Of a stretch of 12,911 nt of DNA, positions 1-7,772 are shown in pieces (the first letter of the stretch is position 1; every line of letters starts with the position of its first letter). Made by a program: the position numbers and the translations under genes. The DNA is taken from assembly GCA_964409165.1 (NCBI GenBank), contig CAYPCH010000106.1, positions 1-12,911 of the forward strand. The letters run 5' to 3'. This DNA comes from CAYPCH01 sp964409165. GTDB taxonomy: Bacteria > Bacillota > Clostridia > Acetivibrionales > Acetivibrionaceae. Below the pieces are notes generated by a model that did no database searches, was not told the origin of the DNA, and saw nothing but the letters and a program-made list of their open reading frames with translations.

Positions 1-1
1 A

Positions 2-3000
2 CAGGTAAATGAGGGTAAAAGAGCCGATGTGTATAGTTTTTATGAAGGTACAAGTTTAGAACCCGGTGAGGAGTACCTTACAGTTTTAGCGTATAATAAT
101 CGTGCACAATGCGTATGGTACGAACCTGACCAGAAATACCCATATGGAGTAGCAAAAGTAACTCTTGGTAGTATAACTAAAGAATATACACCTGATAAAT
201 GTAAAGTTGTTGAAGGTAAAATAGTAGTTAATGCTAATGAATTTATGTATGATTTCGATTTGGGACTTTATGAAGGTGAGGCTTATTTAAGGAAGTTAGT
301 AGATGAAAATAATAGATATTTGGTATTGACTAACTGGGATGAAATGAATAAGACATGTATTGTAAGTACAGTTGATAATTCTACTGTTCCTATGGTGTAT
401 AAAGTCGGCGAAAATGTCAGAATTGAAAATGATCGCTTGGTTGTGAATGAAAATGAATTCATGTATTATTTTGACTTAGGGTTGAGAGGCGCAGATGAAT
501 ATTTGAGAAAACTTGTAGAGGATGCTGGAGGAACAATTGAATGGGATGAAGATAAATGGACTGCAACTGTAACAATAAATACAAGTATAGGTGTAATAGT
601 CAAAGAATATCACGTGTCTGACTATTATTCTACAAATAATTTTTATGGATATTTCTTTAGGTCTGAGTATGCTATTCCTGTATTTATGAGATATGGACAT
701 ATTGCTATAGATACAAAACTATTTAATAAGGATTTTTATGGACATTTAAATATTTATTCTAAACTAAAACCTAGTAAAACAGGTGATAAAATTTACTTTT
801 ACTATGAAAATGGTAAATTGGCATATGCCCCCGCTTATCCAATAAGTATAGATAGTTCCTTGCCTGAAACCAAGAATGAGTATATAAGATATACTAACGA
901 CGATGTTGAGGAATACATAAGGGGTATTATGGATTTATCTGCTGATGAATGCTATATAGAAGATGATTTGAATAACATTTCAGTCAGTGACATAATCAGT
1001 AATTATATATGGAACGGAGAACATTATATAATTAAACCATATAAATTAAGTGTGTTTATAAAATCAAAAAGATTTTTTGTTGACACGTATTTTAAATTTG
1101 ACAATAACGGTGATATTTATATTTCAAAATATTCACTAGATTGTGACTTAGAGTTCTTGTTAAGAGGCTTTGTTCCAAGTACAATGTATCCTTATCGTTC
1201 TTACCGAGATAATAACGGATATGTAGGGATTATAGATTATTTTACAACTTCTTTAAAAGTCCCTAGAGATCTAATAGAGTATTCAAACGGTATATTCAAA
1301 ATAGACGGGAGAGTGCTTGACATTGATACAATATCATTAAAGCCAGATTTAGATTCTGAACTAGATATATACAATGTTTATGCAGAGTCTTATGAAATAT
1401 ATAAGGAACTTGAAAGAGTTGCACCGGAGTATATAGTAACACATTGGGAAGAGTCATATGGTGGACATATAGAAGGTCTTGGACATAAAAAAGTTCTTAT
1501 AGAGAAATACAACGATGACTACGATCATTACGGCTATACTTATACTTATAAATGGCATGATACCGGAGAATATGTAGATTGCCTATCCGGCTGTCCGCAT
1601 TGTAATCCTGATGCAGTTAAGGTTGATGATTATATAAAGCAGTATTATTATAACATACCTGAAATAACCCAGAAGGGCAGAGGGGAAGTATTCACAGGCG
1701 AGTATATTCCTCATTATTATTTGGATACCGAATTATTTTTCCCTTCTATGTATGGGAAACAAATTTATAATGAAAATGCTGTCGATCTCTATGCAGACCC
1801 TGCTGTAATAGACCAAGTTATATATGATGCAATGATGAACAGACCTAAACTTGGCGATTTAAACCTTTCGGTTTCAAAAAAGACATGTTATGAAGGAGAA
1901 GAGATAACAATAAATGCATCTTGCAAAAATGCCCATCATATATATGTAAGAGTAGTGGATCAAAAAGGCAATACAGTATATCAAAAAACAGAAGACGGGA
2001 GCCGCTTTTCAAACACAATAACATTAGATAAAGGTGGAATATATAGTGTTTACGCTGCTGCTAGAAATACTAATTCAGATCAGATTGATTCGGATTTTAA
2101 GGAAACAGCAGTGCCTGAAATAGTTACTGTTAAATATACGCCTGAAATAGAAGTAGTTAATACCCTTGACAAGGAAATAGAGGTAAGACTCCAATACCCT
2201 ATAAATAATCAACGCAGTAATACGTTTAGCGTATATAAATTTGACGCATTTACAGAGACATGGAAAAAGGTTGAGAATATTATAGCAGAAGTTTCAATGT
2301 CTTATAATATAAAGAACTTGACTCCGGGTGGGAGATATAAACTATGTATGCAGTGGGTGGAAAATGGGGAGTTACAGGAAATAACAGAAGAAATTGTGAC
2401 ACCTGTTACCCAAAATTCCGGTAAATATGGAGATGTTAATGGAGATGGAACTGTTGATTCCACTGACTATGCACTGTTTAAACGCTATAATTTAGGGATA
2501 ATGGAGTTTCAGGTAAAAGACGGTAGTGCGGTTGCAGACGTTAATGCAGATGGTATAATAAATACCACAGACTATGCATTCATGAAAAGATATAATCTTG
2601 GTCTTATTGATTCCTTTCCGGCAGAAAAGTTCCTTAACTTAAAACCGCAAGTAGAATTGATAAACCGAAAAGATAATGAAATATATGTGGCTGAAGTTAA
2701 AGAGGACGGAACTAAGGTACTTAACATAATGGCAGAAGGAACAAACTGCCATCATGTAGGATTGTTTATGGGTAAATCCAAAGGTCAGGAAACCTTTTTA
2801 AATCATCAGGATAATATAGGGTTAAGCGAGGAAATATTTGCATACGATTATGATTGTCCTGTAAGTCAGAGCGGTAAATACAGCATTTATGTAGCAGGAC
2901 GTAACGCTCACGATACTATATATGGTTCCAAACTGGACAAATCAGACCCGATAAATATTGATGTAATAGTCCCGGGTTCATACAGTAGCACATTAAAAGA

Positions 3001-4525
3001 AGCTCAGGATTGCTTGAATTATTTAAAGAATAACAATGCTGAATTGTCATCAGTGATTAATGTTGGAAGTGCAAACGGATTATGGAATGAATCAACATCT
3101 GACTCCATACTGGCATTCCAGAAAAGGTGTGTTGAGAGATGGGAAAAGTATAACAAGATACCTGACTTGACAGCTAGATCTTATTATGAACATCTTAGAG
3201 AAGTAGAGGCAACAGGCAAATTGGACAAAAATACCCTTGAGGCATTAAGAGTAGAAGTAGGAAGGAATAGAACCCCTGTGGTTAATGAGCCGGGAATGGG
3301 TGAAGAATACACTGATTACAACAAAACACTAGAAGAGGTATTAGATGTTCAAATGGGACAAAATGCAAAACCGCAAAAATGGGTTAGCAGTGATACTGGA
3401 GGCTATTTTGTAAATGCATCGCGTGATGAAGTGTGGCAGTATTTGGATCCGAATAACTATTGCGAAGAAGACTATAAATACCAGTTCTTAGATTTGTCTG
3501 CATCAGCTGGGCTAAGTCAAACAGAAATGACTCAATTCTTAAGTGGTAAGGGTATTTTGGCTGGTAAAGCAAATAGTTTCTTAAATGCAGCAAGTCAATA
3601 TGAAGTGAGTGAAGTTTATTTAGTAGCCCATGCAACACATGAGTCAGGCAATGGAACAAGCGAATTAGCTACAGGTGTTGTAGTAAATGGTGTTAAGGTA
3701 TATAATATGTATGGAATAAATGCTAAAGATAGTGATCCAGTAGGATTAGGCTCACAGTTTGCATATGAAATGGGATGGACAACGCCTGAAAAAGCTATAG
3801 AAGGTGGAGCAAAGTGGATATCTGAGCAGTATATAAACAATCCTACATATAAGCAAAATACGTTATATAAGATGAGATGGAATCCAGCTACACCTGGCAA
3901 TCATCAATATGCTACGAATATATCATGGGCAGTAAGTCAGACTTCGGATATTAAGGCCATGTATGACAAATTCCCTAATGCAAAAATGAAGTTTGATATC
4001 CCAAGATATAAAGATTCTACAGTTACGCCACCATCTTCGGACACATTTTTAATGCCTATAGTTAGTGGAAAAGAAGCGGGATATGTTGAAGACTCTGGAT
4101 TAGATATTGCTGCCCCGAAGGGAACTAGCTGTGTAGCTGCTGCTAGTGGAACTATAATATATTCTGAATGGGGGCATACACCATGGAAACCAGATGTTAT
4201 ATGTCCAGATGGTAAATACCATGCTGATGATACACCTTATAGTGTTTTAATAAAGCTTGATAATCCTATAACTTTTGAAGGTAGAACCGCGAACTATATA
4301 TGGTATACACATTTGAGTTCTATAAGATACAATGTTGCTCAAGGTGATGGTCAAAATATTCATGTTAATGCTGGGGATTATATTGGAGATAGTGGATTAG
4401 GAAGAAGTGATGCTCATCTGCACTTTGGTATGATTATAAATCAAGCACAAGATAATTTCAACGATTATTTTAGTATGGAACAAGTAAGAAGATTTTTAAA
4501 TTTACAACCAGGTCAAATTATCTAA
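2..4525 (+). CDS. Large secreted dockerin-containing peptidoglycan hydrolase (GH73 + M23), 5' end missing
   Basis: The reading frame is open to the left edge (codons begin at base 2), so the start and any signal peptide lie outside; the GTG at 29 is internal. Domains in order: three repeats of about 70 residues resembling the copper amine oxidase N-terminal domain (about 50-600); an unassigned Tyr/Asp-rich region with a Cys-x3-Cys-x2-Cys cluster (1580-1603); an Ig-like module (1860-2135); an FN3-like module (2143-2405); a dockerin (2429-2620); a second Ig-like module (2642-2970); a peptidoglycan-binding-like helical stretch (2978-3265); a GH73 glucosaminidase (about 3380-4015); and a C-terminal M23 peptidase (about 4049-4510). 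It would cut glycan strands and possibly cross-link peptides outside the cell. The glucosaminidase Glu is present (3641), but the M23 domain lacks its first zinc histidine. The dockerin suggests docking to a cohesin-bearing scaffold. Domain calls are by motif; GH73, M23 and dockerin are firm, the others tentative. Confidence 0.9.
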   Translation, partial: QVNEGKRADVYSFYEGTSLEPGEEYLTVLAYNNRAQCVWYEPDQKYPYGVAKVTLGSITKEYTPDKCKVVEGKIVVNANEFMYDFDLGLYEGEAYLRKLVDENNRYLVLTNWDEMNKTCIVSTVDNSTVPMVYKVGENVRIENDRLVVNENEFMYYFDLGLRGADEYLRKLVEDAGGTIEWDEDKWTATVTINTSIGVIVKEYHVSDYYSTNNFYGYFFRSEYAIPVFMRYGHIAIDTKLFNKDFYGHLNIYSKLKPSKTGDKIYFYYENGKLAYAPAYPISIDSSLPETKNEYIRYTNDDVEEYIRGIMDLSADECYIEDDLNNISVSDIISNYIWNGEHYIIKPYKLSVFIKSKRFFVDTYFKFDNNGDIYISKYSLDCDLEFLLRGFVPSTMYPYRSYRDNNGYVGIIDYFTTSLKVPRDLIEYSNGIFKIDGRVLDIDTISLKPDLDSELDIYNVYAESYEIYKELERVAPEYIVTHWEESYGGHIEGLGHKKVLIEKYNDDYDHYGYTYTYKWHDTGEYVDCLSGCPHCNPDAVKVDDYIKQYYYNIPEITQKGRGEVFTGEYIPHYYLDTELFFPSMYGKQIYNENAVDLYADPAVIDQVIYDAMMNRPKLGDLNLSVSKKTCYEGEEITINASCKNAHHIYVRVVDQKGNTVYQKTEDGSRFSNTITLDKGGIYSVYAAARNTNSDQIDSDFKETAVPEIVTVKYTPEIEVVNTLDKEIEVRLQYPINNQRSNTFSVYKFDAFTETWKKVENIIAEVSMSYNIKNLTPGGRYKLCMQWVENGELQEITEEIVTPVTQNSGKYGDVNGDGTVDSTDYALFKRYNLGIMEFQVKDGSAVADVNADGIINTTDYAFMKRYNLGLIDSFPAEKFLNLKPQVELINRKDNEIYVAEVKEDGTKVLNIMAEGTNCHHVGLFMGKSKGQETFLNHQDNIGLSEEIFAYDYDCPVSQSGKYSIYVAGRNAHDTIYGSKLDKSDPINIDVIVPGSYSSTLKEAQDCLNYLKNNNAELSSVINVGSANGLWNESTSDSILAFQKRCVERWEKYNKIPDLTARSYYEHLREVEATGKLDKNTLEALRVEVGRNRTPVVNEPGMGEEYTDYNKTLEEVLDVQMGQNAKPQKWVSSDTGGYFVNASRDEVWQYLDPNNYCEEDYKYQFLDLSASAGLSQTEMTQFLSGKGILAGKANSFLNAASQYEVSEVYLVAHATHESGNGTSELATGVVVNGVKVYNMYGINAKDSDPVGLGSQFAYEMGWTTPEKAIEGGAKWISEQYINNPTYKQNTLYKMRWNPATPGNHQYATNISWAVSQTSDIKAMYDKFPNAKMKFDIPRYKDSTVTPPSSDTFLMPIVSGKEAGYVEDSGLDIAAPKGTSCVAAASGTIIYSEWGHTPWKPDVICPDGKYHADDTPYSVLIKLDNPITFEGRTANYIWYTHLSSIRYNVAQGDGQNIHVNAGDYIGDSGLGRSDAHLHFGMIINQAQDNFNDYFSMEQVRRFLNLQPGQII
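50..600 (+). repeat. Three tandem protein repeats of 70-72 residues in the hydrolase
   Basis: A (D/E)-x-Tyr-Leu motif recurs with its Tyr codons at 74, 284 and 500, which is 70 and 72 codons apart. Units two and three also share a hydrophobic strand ending in EFMY-x-FDLGL (starting near 218 and 434). The third unit ends in a Trp-Asp hairpin typical of the copper amine oxidase N-terminal domain (PF07833), a surface-protein module in clostridia. The DNA of the units has diverged, so the duplication is old. Further degenerate units may continue to the right, and more may lie before the window. The family assignment is an inference from pattern. Confidence 0.6.
2429..2620 (+). other. Type I-like dockerin domain, internal
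   Basis: Two EF-hand-like calcium loops start with Asp at 2432 and Asp at 2537, 35 codons apart. The first reads DVNGDGTVDSTD and the second DVNADGIINTTD; each is followed by a helix ending KRYNLG. Positions 1, 3, 5, 9 and 12 of both loops carry Asp or Asn. Residues 10-11, which in known clostridial dockerins help set cohesin choice, are Ser-Thr and Thr-Thr, as in the Clostridium thermocellum-type class. Dockerins bind cohesins on cellulosome scaffolds or on the cell surface. Its placement between two Ig-like modules, not at an end of the protein, is unusual. Confidence 0.92.
3380..4015 (+). other. GH73 endo-beta-N-acetylglucosaminidase domain
   Basis: This stretch has the LytD/Glucosaminidase pattern: a YLDPNNY segment, then QFLDL, then a G-x-L-x-G motif with FL-x-AA, then the core YLVAHATHESGNGTSELA. 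Glu at 3641 in HESG is the expected catalytic acid. Downstream there is YNMYGI and a tail of repeated Trp/Tyr positions (KWISEQYINNP) seen in this family. The length of about 210 residues fits a complete domain. The expected activity is cleavage of peptidoglycan glycan strands. Confidence 0.9.
4049..4510 (+). other. M23 (LytM-like) peptidase domain with altered zinc site
   Basis: The domain shows the M23 core: GLDIAAP, a YTHLSS segment (His codon at 4310) and the HLHFG motif (His codons at 4415 and 4421). In active M23 enzymes zinc is held by the His and Asp of H-x-x-x-D and the last His of H-x-H. Here the Asp (4103) and the H-x-H are present, but the first His is Asp (GAC at 4091). One base change from CAC would give this. 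The domain could be inactive, regulatory or structural, or could use Asp as a ligand. Confidence 0.88.
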
Positions 4526-4534
4526 AAGAATATA

Positions 4535-4568
4535 TAAAGAGAGCATATTAAGAAATATACTCTCTTTA
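4535..4568 (+). terminator. Hairpin terminator after the hydrolase gene
   Basis: The arms taaagagag (4535-4543) and ctctcttta (4560-4568) pair perfectly over 9 bp. After a C-A mismatch, four more A-T pairs form, leaving a 6-base loop. The stem begins 9 bases after the stop codon. The downstream tract is only moderately T-rich (ttaatattattat), so termination may be incomplete. Confidence 0.65.
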
Positions 4569-4605
4569 ATATTATTATGAGTTTAGCGTTAAAGGGGGGA
4601 TATAT

Positions 4606-5943
4606 ATGATAAAGAAGTTTTTAGTTATTGCTGTTTTGATTGCTACAGTTGCGTTTGCGGGGTGTAGTGATGTACCTGAAAGTACAGTAGTAAATACTAA
4701 TAATATGGCAACAGAAGATAGTTCCTTACATCGCACAGAGGACAGTAATTTCAACAGTAAAATACTATTGTTACAAGATGAAATGAAAAGATATATAGCC
4801 AATGATAAACAATTATCTGCAAAGGAGCTTAATAGTATATGTGTTTCATGTAGTGATACTTTTAAAGATATACTATCCTATAAAGATAGTATAAAGACAA
4901 ATGAAAATGATTTGCTAGGGGAAGAAGCAGGGTTTTATATTAAGTATGGAAAGGAAATTTCAATTGGAGAGTCTATGTATAGGCTGATTGAGTATGGTTG
5001 TAAAAGTAATGCAGATGGCACTATAAAGGACTTGCTGTTGCAAAAATTTGATAACAGGACTGAGCCGCAGGTTAGTGATGTTCTGAGAATCACAAGTACA
5101 GCTTCAGGAATAGAAAGCATAGAGAATTTTGATTTTATAAGCTTAAATAACTCATATAATGTTTTTGTGTTTTCTAAGTTTAATGGTGCGGAAGTTGATG
5201 TAGTGAAGCTATATGGGTATAAACTTGAAAGTGGGGAATTATCTCCCAGACACCTTTTTAATGCTGGTATGGCTGAAAGCTGGGAAGTGGATAATACTTC
5301 AAATAACGGAGTTTGTATTCTTCGTTATAAAAACGCGGCAAAGGATTATACATTTTCTATAGATAATGTATCGGCTAAAGTAGTAGCATTAGGCAGTAAT
5401 AGCGAAGTATTGAGTGAAATCAAACTTGAATTTAGTGGTTCTAATGATATTACAAGCTCTGATGCCAGTAAATCATTAATTGAAGGTGATTTTGCAATAA
5501 TTGACGGAAAAAGCAAAATTGAATTGTACACAGCATTTAAAGATCTAAAAATTGAAAAACAGGAATTGAAAACTGAGAACAATTTTGTTGGAGAAACAAA
5601 TTCAGATGGTTTTGTATATAAGTATTATATGCACCAGTACGATGAGTTTGACTTATATATATCAAATGCAAATTATAATATTAAAGGGAAAAAGATTGAC
5701 GACAGGTATATTTCTCAGATTACATTAAAAAAAGAATCTGGATTTAAGACACCCAGAGGAATAAATATTGGGTCAACATTGGAAGATGTATTTGAGGCTT
5801 ATGGGCAAACAACTATGAAAAAGGAAAATGGAAGTGATATCGTTGGATATATGGTTAATGATATGGGGTTAAAGTTTTTTATTGACTCAAATCAGAAAGT
5901 ATCTGGCATCATTATCCATATAGCTGTAAAAAATGCTAAATAG
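4606..5943 (+). CDS. Secreted lipoprotein of unknown function
   Basis: A 445-residue protein with a lipoprotein signal peptide: MIKKF, a hydrophobic stretch, then FAGC, with the Cys at residue 19 as the likely lipidation site. The mature protein would sit on the outer face of the membrane. A strong ribosome binding site (aaagggggg, 4591-4599) lies 6-7 bases before the ATG, which fixes the start. After the signal there is a Ser/Thr/Asn-rich linker and then a mixed alpha/beta body with no motif I recognise. Near residues 380-400, GINIGSTLEDVFEAYG resembles the short G-x-x-x-G-x-x-x-x-x-V-x-x-x-Y-G motif of many small secreted domains in Gram-positive bacteria, but I cannot name a family. It lies just after the hydrolase terminator and may have its own promoter, though none is clear. 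No catalytic residues are evident. Confidence 0.85.
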   Translation: MIKKFLVIAVLIATVAFAGCSDVPESTVVNTNNMATEDSSLHRTEDSNFNSKILLLQDEMKRYIANDKQLSAKELNSICVSCSDTFKDILSYKDSIKTNENDLLGEEAGFYIKYGKEISIGESMYRLIEYGCKSNADGTIKDLLLQKFDNRTEPQVSDVLRITSTASGIESIENFDFISLNNSYNVFVFSKFNGAEVDVVKLYGYKLESGELSPRHLFNAGMAESWEVDNTSNNGVCILRYKNAAKDYTFSIDNVSAKVVALGSNSEVLSEIKLEFSGSNDITSSDASKSLIEGDFAIIDGKSKIELYTAFKDLKIEKQELKTENNFVGETNSDGFVYKYYMHQYDEFDLYISNANYNIKGKKIDDRYISQITLKKESGFKTPRGINIGSTLEDVFEAYGQTTMKKENGSDIVGYMVNDMGLKFFIDSNQKVSGIIIHIAVKNAK

Positions 5944-5985
5944 CGGGGACGGAAATGTTTAGAAATAGTCCAAAGTTTAGATAAA

Positions 5986-6139
5986 AGGTGGAAGGCTCTA
6001 TAAATAAATATAGAAAATAAAAAAACATTTGCAGATGGAATAATTGACTATCTTTATAATGCGAATTATAAAGATGTATTGGTAAATGTATTGCAAAAAG
6101 CAAATCGACTTTTTTTGCACTTTTTAATTCGTTTTTTAC
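5986..6139 (+). pseudogene. Chimeric, internally deleted copy of two downstream genes
   Basis: Bases 5986-6080 match 7305-7395, inside the NTF2-like gene. The first 16 bases are identical; then there is a 4-base insertion (aaat doubled), then roughly 75% identity. In the restored frame the remnant reads NIENKKTFADGII where the gene reads NIENAKIFADGII. From about 6081 the match switches to the luxR-type gene, and 6087-6139 is identical to 7911-7963. The order of the two pieces is the same as in the live genes, with about 500 bases missing between them. The 4-base insertion and a frame change at the junction rule out a single working product. It has no start codon or ribosome binding site. It looks like a decayed tandem duplication. 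Confidence 0.8.
6087..6139 (+). repeat. 53-bp direct repeat, copy 1 (non-coding)
   Basis: Base-for-base identical to 7911-7963. The repeat starts tgtattgcaaaaagc and ends gttttttac. It is T-rich but too long and mixed to match by chance. It lies 1,824 bases from copy 2 in the same orientation, and similarity stops abruptly on its right side. Confidence 0.95.
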
Positions 6140-6163
6140 TCACAAAACTTTTACACCTTTAAC

Positions 6164-6214
6164 ACAAAAAAGATATGCGAAGGATAAAAAGTGCCGTCGT
6201 CATATCTTTTTTGT
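6164..6214. terminator. Long hairpin, probable bidirectional terminator
   Basis: The arms 6164-6177 (acaaaaaagatatg) and 6201-6214 (catatcttttttgt) are perfectly complementary over 14 bp. Three further pairs (6178-6180 with 6197-6199) form above a one-base bulge. The right arm ends in six T and the left arm starts with six A, so on either strand the hairpin ends in a U-run. It would stop transcripts from the lipoprotein side before the promoter at 6285. The A/T tracts lie within the stem, so the terminator reading is likely but not certain. Confidence 0.65.
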
Positions 6215-6284
6215 CAAAAATACAAAAAATAAGACTGCATATTTAGCTATTTTATACAAATTTCATAAACTTTTATCAACACTA

Positions 6285-6313
6285 TTGACAATAATGAGCA
6301 GTATTGGTATGAT
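6285..6313 (+). promoter_or_regulatory. Sigma-A promoter, near consensus, with extended -10
   Basis: The -35 box ttgaca (6285-6290) matches the consensus fully. A 17-base spacer leads to the -10 box tatgat (6308-6313), 5 of 6 matches, preceded by tgg, which gives the extended -10 TG. The start of transcription should be near 6320, leaving a leader of about 55 bases before the ATG at 6376. It follows the hairpin at 6164-6214, so it starts a new transcription unit. Confidence 0.75.
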
Positions 6314-6375
6314 TGTTGCAATATTTTAAATGTTTTTGTATTTATATGCAAAGAGAAATAAGGATACTCAGAAAA

Positions 6376-6738
6376 ATGGAATTAGAGAATAGAAGCTATA
6401 TAACAATTTTAGATTTGATCAGAATAATTAATATTATAAGTTTAAGTTTGCTTTTGGGTTTGGGAATAGTTTTTTTGGGAGTAAATCAATACATCAGCTT
6501 AGGTTTTATGCTTTTTGTGTCAATCATCTTATCGGTTGTTTCCCAAAGGTTTTTTGATAAAAAATTCGGAAATAGATATTCAATATCTAAGAATAAGACT
6601 TTTATCGTGATTTCCACCGCAATAAGTGCAGTTATTCTGATTTATTACATAATAATCAAGGAATACCCTACAGTAGCATTGATAATTTTGTTTTATACAA
6701 TGAGTTTTATTATGCGTAAAAAGTTTAAGAACTCATAA
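6376..6738 (+). CDS. Small four-helix membrane protein, unknown function
   Basis: The 120-residue product begins MELENRSYITIL and has four likely membrane helices, around residues 10-36, 40-60, 75-97 and 100-115, with short charged loops such as RFFDKKFGNRY and a basic C-terminus (MRKKFKNS). I chose the ATG at 6376: it follows aagga at 6359-6363 with a rather long 12-base spacer. An in-frame ATG at 6346 is possible but has no ribosome binding site. In-frame starts further left overlap the -10 box of the promoter at 6285-6313 and cannot be used from that transcript. I recognise no family. The gene is likely cotranscribed with the NTF2-like gene 76 bases downstream. Confidence 0.7.
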   Translation: MELENRSYITILDLIRIINIISLSLLLGLGIVFLGVNQYISLGFMLFVSIILSVVSQRFFDKKFGNRYSISKNKTFIVISTAISAVILIYYIIIKEYPTVALIILFYTMSFIMRKKFKNS

Positions 6739-6814
6739 GAAACAGCTTCAAGGCAGTTTCAAATTATAGGGGTATGAACTTATTCATTACTCAAGAAGTA
6801 TGAGAGGATTAATC

Positions 6815-7657
6815 ATGCGTCTAAAAGAGAAAAAACTAATAGCATATTTAGGACTACTGGTTTCTACAGCGATATTGTTTATGATTCTTATATTCGCTCT
6901 GGATTTTGCCTACATAAAGTTAAGGCTTGAGTGCAATTATTTAATGAATTGCATGAAAGAACAGAATTATGCGGGACTATACAGTAACTTGACTGAAGAT
7001 TATCAAAAAACACTCAATGAGTTTTCAAAAGAGCATAAATCTTTAGTCACCAAGCATGGGGAAATCATTAAATACAGATATGATAGTATACACAGGAACA
7101 GTAGGCAAAAGGAAGCAAGAGAATTGGTAGTCAACTATGATGTCGATACAGATAGCGATCTGCAGGGAAAAATAGCTGTGGCATGGACTTTTGTTAAACA
7201 TGGCTTTGATTGGCAGGTAAAAGATATTAAAATTTTTCGGGATTCTGAGGACACGATTTATAGTCTTAAGTCCGGGGAAATCTGTGTTGAGCGTCCTTTT
7301 GCAGAGGTGGAAGGCTCTATAAATATAGAAAATGCAAAAATATTTGCAGATGGGATAATTGAATGTATTTTCAACGGCAATTATGAAGATGTATATGATA
7401 AAGCGTACGAAGAACTTAAAACCAAGGGCAGTGTGCAGGATTTCACATATTATGTAAAGTCGGCGAGGGAACAATGGTCTGATTTGGCGGGTTTTGAGCT
7501 GCTGAACTGCGAAACAGGGAAGGGAAATCTTGAAATGAAGCTAAGGTATGGAATATCAGATAAGAATTCAGAAAAAATAGCTCAAACGGACATCTGGGTG
7601 AAAGATGAAGACGGAATGTATTTGTCAGGGATAAAGTTTTCTGAAAACTCCTGGTAA
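6815..7657 (+). CDS. Membrane-anchored protein with two NTF2-like halves
   Basis: The 280-residue product has one N-terminal membrane helix (residues about 8-32) and an extracytoplasmic body. Two related halves each begin with a helix and a Tyr-rich turn: NYLMNCMKEQNYAGLYSNL in the first and FADGIIECIFNGNYEDVYD in the second. Each then has a helical stretch and beta strands. This resembles the NTF2-like DUF3887/DUF4878 type of secreted domain; the assignment is an inference. The ATG at 6815 is preferred because agagga (6803-6808) sits 6 bases upstream; the in-frame ATG at 6800 overlaps that site. Part of this gene (7305-7395) has a decayed copy at 5986-6080. It lies upstream of the pilus regulator, separated by 115 bases. 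A role in pilus biogenesis is possible but not shown. Confidence 0.8.
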   Translation: MRLKEKKLIAYLGLLVSTAILFMILIFALDFAYIKLRLECNYLMNCMKEQNYAGLYSNLTEDYQKTLNEFSKEHKSLVTKHGEIIKYRYDSIHRNSRQKEARELVVNYDVDTDSDLQGKIAVAWTFVKHGFDWQVKDIKIFRDSEDTIYSLKSGEICVERPFAEVEGSINIENAKIFADGIIECIFNGNYEDVYDKAYEELKTKGSVQDFTYYVKSAREQWSDLAGFELLNCETGKGNLEMKLRYGISDKNSEKIAQTDIWVKDEDGMYLSGIKFSENSW

Positions 7658-7772
7658 CCATGGAATAGTTGAAAACTAATAAGCTTTGATTGGTTGTTAA
7701 ATATAGATAGAAAGAAGCAAAAGACAGAGCTAGAAAATCATTTATTTTGTATTATAAAGGGGTTGTTTGGTT

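Noticed and set aside
29..31. GTG at 29 as start of the large hydrolase
   Set aside because: The frame is open from base 2, the first repeat unit continues across this point, and there is no ribosome binding site before it. The gene clearly continues to the left.
6072..6329. Open frame in the gap continuing the regulator-like reading frame of the 53-bp repeat
   Set aside because: It runs 85 codons without a stop but has no usable start codon or ribosome binding site, crosses the terminator hairpin, and overlaps the promoter. Treated as remnant sequence.
6313..6375. Longer version of the small membrane protein starting at TTG 6313
   Set aside because: The TTG overlaps the -10 box of the promoter, so the codon would not be in the message.
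6739..6760. Possible hairpin gaaac...gtttc after the small membrane protein gene
   Set aside because: Only five base pairs plus a weak inner pair and no T-run; too weak to call a terminator.
7043..7474. 143-codon open frame on the minus strand within the NTF2-like gene
   Set aside because: It lies fully opposite a well-supported gene, has no recognisable domain and reads as composition-driven.
7658..7772. Promoter for the regulator and pilus operon
   Set aside because: TTGATT at 7686 and TATTAT at 7750 are present but no -35/-10 pair has proper spacing. No site is called; the 115 bases show no other clear feature.
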